From Candidatus Brocadiaceae bacterium (lineage in GTDB: Bacteria; Planctomycetota; Brocadiia; SM23-32), in NCBI GenBank assembly GCA_003551785.1, contig PUNP01000741.1, positions 1-6,814 on the forward strand: a stretch of 6,814 nt of DNA, written 5' to 3'. Shown piece by piece: positions 1 through 4,239 of the stretch. The first letter of the stretch is position 1, and every line of letters starts with the position of its first letter. The position numbers were made by a program, and so were the translations under genes. The notes beneath the pieces are model-generated. The model had not been told where the DNA came from and did no database searches. It saw only the letters and a list, made by a program, of their open reading frames with translations.

Positions 1-788
1 ATCCATCGACTTTGGGAATTTGCACTGAAATATTGACGTGTTTTCTCGACCATTGCGTCAAGGGTGGATTCATTGGATACGCACAACTGCTGTGAATTTC
101 TCTCTCCATCAACAAGCGCATACCTTTCGGGATATTCCTCTACATCACCAACAGAGCGTCTGTAGAGAGTCCCGGGCGGTACGTCTCCACCCAACCGGTT
201 ACGTCTACTCCAATCACGTTCATTTTCGCCCCGGGTACCGAATGATCGGCCGGTAAATGAAGGGTACAGAACCGTTTCCCGAATGTCGGCGACAGGTTCA
301 GGGTTCTCCGGCACCACCCTCCCCACTTCTCCGGGCATATACCAGCGCACGCCGAGTTGCTCCAATAATTCATAAACGCCAAACAAAGTGCCTTGCGCAG
401 TCAATCCCCGGATTGAAATACTATGGTTATCCACGACCAGAGCAAAAGCCGACCTGTCATTGCTCTGTTCACGTATAAAGTCCTTGAGCGCAGAATCAGC
501 CGCCTTGCCCAGACGTATGGGTAGCATATCGTTCGGCAACTCGTCCTCGCTCACCACCTGCAGCGCAACCCCTGTCATGATTTCGATATGCTTGAGCAGT
601 TCTTCGGCCGCCTGCTGCTCGGGTTCCTCGGGATCGTCCGGCAGAATTATCCCAGCACGACTCTCACCATCCTGCACCAGAACCACCCCGGCAAAGGCGC
701 ATACGCTGAGAAGTGATGCAGACACAAAAAAAATGAAAAACGTCGACAAAAAACGGCACCTGCACATCATCTTTTTCGGATAACTCAT
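1..788 (-). CDS. Gene C: secreted DUF4838-type glycoside-hydrolase-like protein, N-terminal part (3' end outside window)
   Basis: The frame is open from ATG at 788 to the left edge: 262 codons plus two bases, no stop. GGAG at 796-799, 7 nt upstream, supports the start. Residues 1-33 form a Sec signal peptide (KK and RCR, then FLSTFFIFFVSASLLSV, AFA before G34); VC is no lipobox. Residues about 34-165 match the N-terminal GH67/GH20-type domain seen before DUF4838, including GTLFGVYELLEQLGVRW (133-149) and MPGEVGRVVPE. Residues 196-240 parallel gene A: RRNRLG, then ERYALVDGER and QLCVSNES, where A has RRNRLA, DFYAKVDGER and KLCISNPG. The window ends just before the expected DG..WC.C..C segment, so whether C keeps those cysteines is unknown. 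It has its own promoter. The product is probably periplasmic or outer-surface and glycan-acting; that role is inferred from the family only. Confidence 0.88.
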   Translation of the reverse strand, partial: MSYPKKMMCRCRFLSTFFIFFVSASLLSVCAFAGVVLVQDGESRAGIILPDDPEEPEQQAAEELLKHIEIMTGVALQVVSEDELPNDMLPIRLGKAADSALKDFIREQSNDRSAFALVVDNHSISIRGLTAQGTLFGVYELLEQLGVRWYMPGEVGRVVPENPEPVADIRETVLYPSFTGRSFGTRGENERDWSRRNRLGGDVPPGTLYRRSVGDVEEYPERYALVDGERNSQQLCVSNESTLDAMVEKTRQYFSANSQSRW

Positions 789-858
789 CAGCTTTCTCCA
801 AATTCAACAAATTAAAATTTTTCTCACTTATACTCAGCAAATCGACTCATTTCAAAAG

Positions 859-887
859 ATTATAGCGCAGCAAGAGGGGCTGATCAA
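859..887 (-). promoter_or_regulatory. Sigma70-like promoter of gene C
   Basis: On the minus strand, TTGATC (plus 882-887) and a perfect TATAAT (plus 859-864) are separated by exactly 17 nt. Transcription would begin near 852, giving a leader of about 64 nt before the ATG at 788. It is the best match to the consensus in the window and lies in AT-rich intergenic DNA, so gene C is probably transcribed on its own. Confidence 0.7.
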
Positions 888-1080
888 ATTGATATATTTT
901 CTCTAAGCCGTCCACTTGTGTTCTTAGTCGTAATAAAATGCGGCTTCCCATCTATTTCATAAACCAACGACAACATTTAATATAACGGATTGATAATCAA
1001 TGTTTTAAGCTTCATTTTCGAGGCTTTTAAATTTTACAGTGTGTACTTTCGGGTTCTCAAACGGCGGTTTACCCTTTCGG

Positions 1081-1180
1081 GCGCGTCTTCAGCGGCGCAT
1101 CTGCGGCAAATGTCTGCACTTGCAGTATACGAATACAGCTGCGCTTGACATTTGCCGCAGATGCACCACTGAAAACGCGT
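1081..1180 (-). repeat. Large imperfect inverted repeat (34-nt arms, 32-nt loop)
   Basis: The arms at 1081-1114 and 1147-1180 are reverse complements at 30 of 34 positions. The inner 18 positions (core GCATCTGCGGCAAATGTC) pair perfectly. In minus-strand RNA, three of the four differences become U-G wobbles and only the outermost pair (A-C) fails, giving 33 continuous pairs. In plus-strand RNA the same three would be A-C mismatches. The loop has a further small GTAT/ATAC hairpin. No U-run follows on either strand, so it is not a classic intrinsic terminator. It could be a REP/BIME-like dispersed repeat, a MITE remnant, or a structured RNA; the sequence alone does not decide. Confidence 0.85.
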
Positions 1181-1235
1181 AAAATGTTCGAGATAAAGTA
1201 ACGGATGCTGCTGACCTGAAAAGTCTGCTCGCCAT
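1089..1235 (-). CDS. Possible small protein (48 aa) encoded across the large hairpin
   Basis: An ATG at 1235 is preceded by AAAGGAG (plus 1241-1247) at 5-nt spacing, the strongest Shine-Dalgarno in the window. A promoter candidate lies about 60 nt further upstream. The 48-codon frame ends with TGA at 1089-1091, inside the 3' arm of the inverted repeat. The product begins MASRLFRSAASVTLSRTF and ends with a Cys/His/Arg-rich tail containing CKCRHLPQMRR. It has no family resemblance I recognise and no convincing membrane segment. About the last 30 codons lie in the hairpin, so that part of the composition may simply reflect the repeat. It may be a real small protein, a leader peptide, or the surviving start of an older gene whose rest was replaced by the repeat. 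The initiation signals look real; the product is doubtful. Confidence 0.35.
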   Translation of the reverse strand: MASRLFRSAASVTLSRTFYAFSVVHLRQMSSAAVFVYCKCRHLPQMRR

Positions 1236-1304
1236 AGTAACTCCTTTATTTAATTAAAAGTTGATTTGAATAAGAGTTTCCAAAGGTTGCTACACTTTAA
1301 GCCA

Positions 1305-1333
1305 TTTTTAGGACCTATGAGGATTCCCGTCAA
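1305..1333 (-). promoter_or_regulatory. Promoter candidate for the 48-codon ORF and hairpin transcript
   Basis: On the minus strand, TTGACG (plus 1328-1333) and TAAAAA (plus 1305-1310) lie 17 nt apart. The -35 matches the consensus at 5 of 6 bases and the -10 at 4 of 6. The predicted start near 1298 gives a leader of about 62 nt before the ATG at 1235. It sits just past the gene B terminator hairpins, as expected for a separate transcript. The AT-rich setting makes a chance match possible. Confidence 0.45.
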
Positions 1334-1346
1334 AAGTTTTTTCTAA

Positions 1347-1407
1347 GCTTTTTCAAAAAGCGGAGAGGGTGCCGACGCCTGCGTGCCGTACCGGAGCAGG
1401 CGTCAGC
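1347..1407 (-). terminator. Terminator-like tandem hairpins after gene B
   Basis: About 20 nt after the gene B stop, the minus-strand RNA can form GCUGACGCCUGC (plus 1407-1396) paired with GCAGGCGUCGGC (plus 1382-1371): 12 pairs including one wobble, around a 13-nt loop. A short second hairpin, GCUUUUUGAAAAAGC (1361-1347), follows. The U-run lies in the second hairpin, about 9 nt past the GC-rich stem, so it is not textbook, but position and stability fit the end of the gene B transcript. Confidence 0.55.
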
Positions 1408-1427
1408 CCGAAGAACCGGCTAAAACG

Positions 1428-3899
1428 TCAGTCGATATATTCATAAATACCGCCGGGCAGAATACGGAAAGGACGCTGATCCTCCTGGTCCTCCATATCA
1501 ACGCGCGGTCCGGTAAACAGGTAACTTGGCCGGGTCATGCCGCCAGTGCCAAGCTCGTCGTTGCCCACGCGGTCAAACTTCAGCGCAAGCAGGTTGTCAT
1601 CACCCGGCTCGATATGATCGCTCAGATCAAAAGTTATCGTTCGGGCAAGAGAAGCGCGGCCGCGGCCCACGAACTCGTCGTTGCAATACACCCTGAGCAT
1701 GCCTTCCCCCCCGCCTATCAGAAGCCCCAGCGTAGGATTGCCGTCATCGTCGCGTTCAAGCTCGTCAAAATCAAGTTCAAAAGGAATCCGGTACCATACC
1801 GCTCCTTTACGATAGCCGGCAAAACCCTGAGCGTCCCAGGTGGAACGGTATGTCGATGTTTTGAAGTGATGATCATCATTGATCTCCCGACGATAATAGC
1901 CCTGAAGTCCGCCCATCACCTTGCGGTCGAGGCTGGTCTTGAGCCGCTCCGGAATCTCGTACACTATGCGGTAGGGATCGCTCGAATACTCCAGAGCGCC
2001 TTTAATAGCGTTCTCATGGAACAGTCTAAGAAAGGTTGCACCCATCCGCGAGGCGAACTGACGGTTGCGCTCCATATCCCCGGCATGTTTCTCCTGCATA
2101 GCTTCATACTGAGCGAGCGCATCCTCGAAGTTGTAATCACACATATATTCATAGAGGTCAAGATACATGCGAAGGCGGTCGGTCTGAAGCTGCATATAGC
2201 CGGCGCGCGTGCGCTCCAGTTCGGTTCCGGCCTGCCGCTGGGCCTCCTTCAGGATACCATCCATCTCATCGAGAAACTCATAATCATAAACCAGCGGATA
2301 GGCGAAGAATGAACCGGTCTCTATGCCAGCCGTGCTCTGCCGCTCAGCCATCGCCAGGAAATACTCCTCCATCGCGTCCGCGCCGTCGCCGTAGGCCTTC
2401 TCGCAGAACTCACGCACGAGCTCGCGCCAGTTCTGTGTATGGTCCCACGAGAGTCTGGCACCGATATAATTATTGGCACCACTCACTTCCCAGTTATCGT
2501 ACAGGTTAAAACGCATACCGGTGAACCCGAGCTCATGCTCGTAGGGGATGCCCTCGCCGAATATCTTTATCATCGATATCGGCAGGTAGCCGTTGGCCAC
2601 GTTATAGCCGTAATAATAACGTTTCAGCACATTGCCCTGCTCCTGATTCAACCGCCCCCACTGATCGATCACGCCGCGGAAATAATGGCGCTGCCGCGAA
2701 CTCATGCAGCCGATGCCTTGCATGCGAGAGAAGTTCAGATCGGCAACTTCAATGGCAATACGCGGATGCGGACGGTGGCGTTTGGGATAATCTCCGTGCC
2801 AGGAATAGATCAGAAATGTCAGATGCAGGTTGGGGAACTCGTCCTCGGTCTCTTCCAGAATCGTGTTGAAAAAGTGGATGATGAGGTCCGTGCCGTCTGG
2901 GCGGCCCGAATCGATTGACCGGCGGTCGGTGTACTGGCGCTGAAGCGCCCCGCCGTCGCCAGGGCCGTAACCGCGCAGCGAGACCTCCTTGTCGGCCGGC
3001 CAGTCATTCTCTTCAAACCGATTACGGATATGTTCTATAGTCTCCTGAACCACCTCGGTATTTCCTGGTTCAACACATTCATCAAGTTCGTCATGAAAGC
3101 GGTGGAAACGGCTGGTATCACCGTGCCCGCCGGTTTGGAACGTTTCGATAAGCACGCTCCTATGCTGCATTTTCATGCGCTGTTTCCAGCGGAAGAACTC
3201 ATACTGCGCCTCCGCGTCCCGCTGCATGCCCCCGTACCACGCGTGGCGCTGTGGGAAGGAGGGCGCCGACTGAATATCAATATCCGGGACACTGACTGTG
3301 CTTTGCTCGGGTATGACCTCGCCCTCTTCTCCCGGGAAGACCCAATCGCAGCCAAGTCGGTAAAGTAATTCGTAAATTCCGTGAGAGGAACCGAAATCGG
3401 CGTATTCGCCGTACCCGGATATCAGAACGCTGCCATGGGAAGTCAAGAGACGGAACGCCTCCGGCTCGTCGGTGTGCTCAGTCTGTTCCGCACCCAATTC
3501 CAGGGCAAGCTCGCCCAGCACTATGGCTGGAGCCTCGATTTCGCTCACGTCTTCGGTCTCGAACACCTCAAGCTTTGTGCCGCTCATGCGCTCCAGGTGA
3601 TAGTTCAGATCGTCGATCGCCGAAGCCAGCAGCAGTCGGCCCTGTTCGTGTGTATCCATCTCCCTCGTAAAGGGTCTAATTTCCTGCGGAGAACGGGCCT
3701 CGGCACTTTCAGTTGTACGCGGGAGGGGATCCATATCAAGCGGAACATGATATATTCGGGCGACCGCTTCGCCTCCGTCAACCAAAACGAGTTCAACAGA
3801 GGCGTACGAGCTCAAAAACACTGCTGAAAAGAAAAATGTGAAAAACACCGACACAAAACGACACCTGCAAGTTAAACTTTTTACATAACGCATTGACAT
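1428..3899 (-). CDS. Gene B: secreted DUF4838-type glycoside-hydrolase-like protein with C-terminal galactose-binding-like domain
   Basis: This is a complete 823-codon gene ending in TGA. I chose ATG 3899 because AAGGAG lies 7 nt upstream; the frame runs back to an ATG at 3932, but that start lies upstream of this Shine-Dalgarno. Residues 1-33 are a Sec signal peptide (CRCRF, VSVFFTFFFSAVFL, SYA before S34). An N-terminal GH67/GH20-type domain follows to about 205, with YRLGCDWVFPG and EVIPE near 180-198. The DUF4838-like middle keeps GPGDGG (312-317) and YIGARLSWD (478-486). Where gene A has NWCECEEC, B has ALQRQYTD, so the cysteine cluster is lost. A helical stretch spans about 545-640. Residues about 685-790 look like the jelly-roll sugar-binding module of GH2-type enzymes: GAVWYRIPFEL, VYCNDEFVGRG, then FDLSDHIEPGDDNLLAL. 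It is probably a glycan-binding or glycan-degrading extracytoplasmic protein; the reaction is unknown. Confidence 0.9.
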   Translation of the reverse strand: MSMRYVKSLTCRCRFVSVFFTFFFSAVFLSSYASVELVLVDGGEAVARIYHVPLDMDPLPRTTESAEARSPQEIRPFTREMDTHEQGRLLLASAIDDLNYHLERMSGTKLEVFETEDVSEIEAPAIVLGELALELGAEQTEHTDEPEAFRLLTSHGSVLISGYGEYADFGSSHGIYELLYRLGCDWVFPGEEGEVIPEQSTVSVPDIDIQSAPSFPQRHAWYGGMQRDAEAQYEFFRWKQRMKMQHRSVLIETFQTGGHGDTSRFHRFHDELDECVEPGNTEVVQETIEHIRNRFEENDWPADKEVSLRGYGPGDGGALQRQYTDRRSIDSGRPDGTDLIIHFFNTILEETEDEFPNLHLTFLIYSWHGDYPKRHRPHPRIAIEVADLNFSRMQGIGCMSSRQRHYFRGVIDQWGRLNQEQGNVLKRYYYGYNVANGYLPISMIKIFGEGIPYEHELGFTGMRFNLYDNWEVSGANNYIGARLSWDHTQNWRELVREFCEKAYGDGADAMEEYFLAMAERQSTAGIETGSFFAYPLVYDYEFLDEMDGILKEAQRQAGTELERTRAGYMQLQTDRLRMYLDLYEYMCDYNFEDALAQYEAMQEKHAGDMERNRQFASRMGATFLRLFHENAIKGALEYSSDPYRIVYEIPERLKTSLDRKVMGGLQGYYRREINDDHHFKTSTYRSTWDAQGFAGYRKGAVWYRIPFELDFDELERDDDGNPTLGLLIGGGEGMLRVYCNDEFVGRGRASLARTITFDLSDHIEPGDDNLLALKFDRVGNDELGTGGMTRPSYLFTGPRVDMEDQEDQRPFRILPGGIYEYID

Positions 3900-3906
3900 A
3901 ATCATT

Positions 3907-3912
3907 CTCCTT
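3907..3912 (-). promoter_or_regulatory. Ribosome binding site fixing the start of gene B
   Basis: The minus strand reads AAGGAG, then AATGATT, then ATG TCA ATG. The motif is 7 nt from the ATG at 3899, but only 1 nt from the in-frame ATG at 3905 and downstream of the one at 3932. The 3899 start also gives a signal peptide of normal length, with cleavage after residue 33 as in gene C. Confidence 0.8.
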
Positions 3913-3953
3913 TTTTCAAAAAAACAAAACACATCTCATCACCTCACTTGCAT

Positions 3954-3968
3954 ACGGGTTTCACGGGT
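3954..3968. repeat. Short direct repeat ACGGGT overlapping the gene B -10 region
   Basis: ACGGGT occurs at 3954-3959 and 3963-3968, a 9-bp period. In the direction of transcription this reads ACCCGT-GAA-ACCCGT. The upstream copy overlaps the proposed -10, a position where a bound regulator would block initiation. No regulator gene is visible, and six-base repeats can arise by chance. Confidence 0.35.
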
Positions 3969-3994
3969 ATATCGCCAATTATACGAATTTTCAA
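3966..3994 (-). promoter_or_regulatory. Sigma70-like promoter of gene B
   Basis: On the minus strand, TTGAAA (plus 3989-3994, 5 of 6 to consensus) and TATACC (plus 3966-3971, 4 of 6) lie 17 nt apart. The predicted start near 3959 gives a leader of about 60 nt before ATG 3899, close to that of gene C. A TATAAT also lies within the spacer, but it has no acceptable -35 at 16-18 nt. Confidence 0.5.
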
Positions 3995-3996
3995 AC

Positions 3997-4010
3997 GACC
4001 CATTCGGGTC
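3997..4010. repeat. Perfect 5-bp inverted repeat GACCC/GGGTC just upstream of the gene B promoter
   Basis: GACCC (3997-4001) and GGGTC (4006-4010) flank a 4-nt spacer, immediately upstream of the proposed -35 and 16 nt past the end of the ankyrin fragment. It could be a weak transcript end for gene A (a U-poor GUUUG follows on the minus strand) or a binding site upstream of the gene B promoter. The stem is too short for a firm call. Confidence 0.3.
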
Positions 4011-4026
4011 TCTCCATTACACGCTC

Positions 4027-4233
4027 TTATTGCAGCCATTCCGCGATTTCGGAGTAGCCGAGACGCCGGGCTCAGTCAAGCGGCGTGCGCTCCCGCGCCC
4101 CCCTGATCTCGGCGTCAGCATCGGCATCAGGCAGCAAACGTACGATAGCAGCCCGGTTGTATGCCGCGGCCAGGTGCAGGGGCGTATCGCTCTCAACATT
4201 TGTCGCATTGACATCCGCGCCTTTTTTGATCAT
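4027..4233 (-). pseudogene. Ankyrin-repeat fragment, interrupted by an in-frame stop
   Basis: Starting at ATG 4233, 6 nt after the gene A stop, the frame reads IKKGADVNA, then TPLHLAAAYNRAAIVRLL, then DADAEI, then RTPLD, a TGA at 4072-4074, and on to ARRLGYSEIAEWLQ and TAA at 4027-4029. GADVNA, TPLHLAAxxxxxxIVxLL, TPLD and ARxxGxxEIxxxL are ankyrin-repeat hallmarks. The sequence begins in mid-repeat, so the front of the gene is missing. TGA sits where ankyrin repeats usually have a hydrophobic residue such as Leu (TPLDLA); one base change from TTA would explain it. LLPDADAD also departs from the usual LLLxxGAD. Intact repeats act in protein-protein binding. Here only a 53-aa product could be made, with no good Shine-Dalgarno. 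I read it as the decayed tail of a gene whose front was lost at the gene A junction. Confidence 0.75.
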
Positions 4234-4239
4234 TGCTCA

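Larger units (their letters stand above)
789..1427. other. 639-nt intergenic stretch between genes B and C
   Basis: Reading along the minus strand from gene B, this stretch holds a terminator-like hairpin pair (1407-1347), a promoter candidate (1333-1305), a Shine-Dalgarno and 48-codon ORF (1247-1089) built over a 34-nt-arm inverted repeat (1081-1180), and the promoter and leader of gene C (887-789). The part from about 890 to 1080 is AT-rich. It contains only a 30-codon ATG frame (976-884, minus) without a Shine-Dalgarno, and I see nothing else supportable there. No tRNA, CRISPR repeat or transposase was seen. Confidence 0.7.

Noticed and set aside
691..788. Lipoprotein signal in gene C
   Set aside because: The cysteine at residue 30 is preceded by LSV, which lacks the small residue required at -1. 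A signal peptidase I site (AFA before G) fits better.
884..976. Minus-strand 30-codon ORF starting MLSLVYEIDGKPHF
   Set aside because: The translation looks protein-like, but there is no Shine-Dalgarno and its end overlaps the -35 of the gene C promoter. It could be the tail of an old gene, which cannot be supported here.
1145..1150. Perfect TTGACA on the plus strand as a promoter
   Set aside because: It straddles the loop and arm of the inverted repeat. There is no -10 at suitable spacing (ACTGAA at 17 nt) and no plus-strand gene follows.
1081..1180. Integron attC site
   Set aside because: The arms lack the RYYYAAC/GTTRRRY core sites, and no integrase or cassette structure is present.
1383..2312. 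Plus-strand open frame (309 codons)
   Set aside because: It is antisense to the jelly-roll end of gene B and overlaps the terminator hairpin. No domain was recognised.
3900..3932. ATG at 3932 or 3905 as the start of gene B
   Set aside because: The Shine-Dalgarno lies downstream of 3932 and only 1 nt from 3905. The 3899 start has the right spacing and gives a normal signal peptide.
4072..4074. Recoded TGA (alternative genetic code) in the ankyrin frame
   Set aside because: Gene B ends at TGA at its natural C-terminus before a terminator hairpin. The ankyrin piece is also truncated and off-consensus, so decay is simpler.
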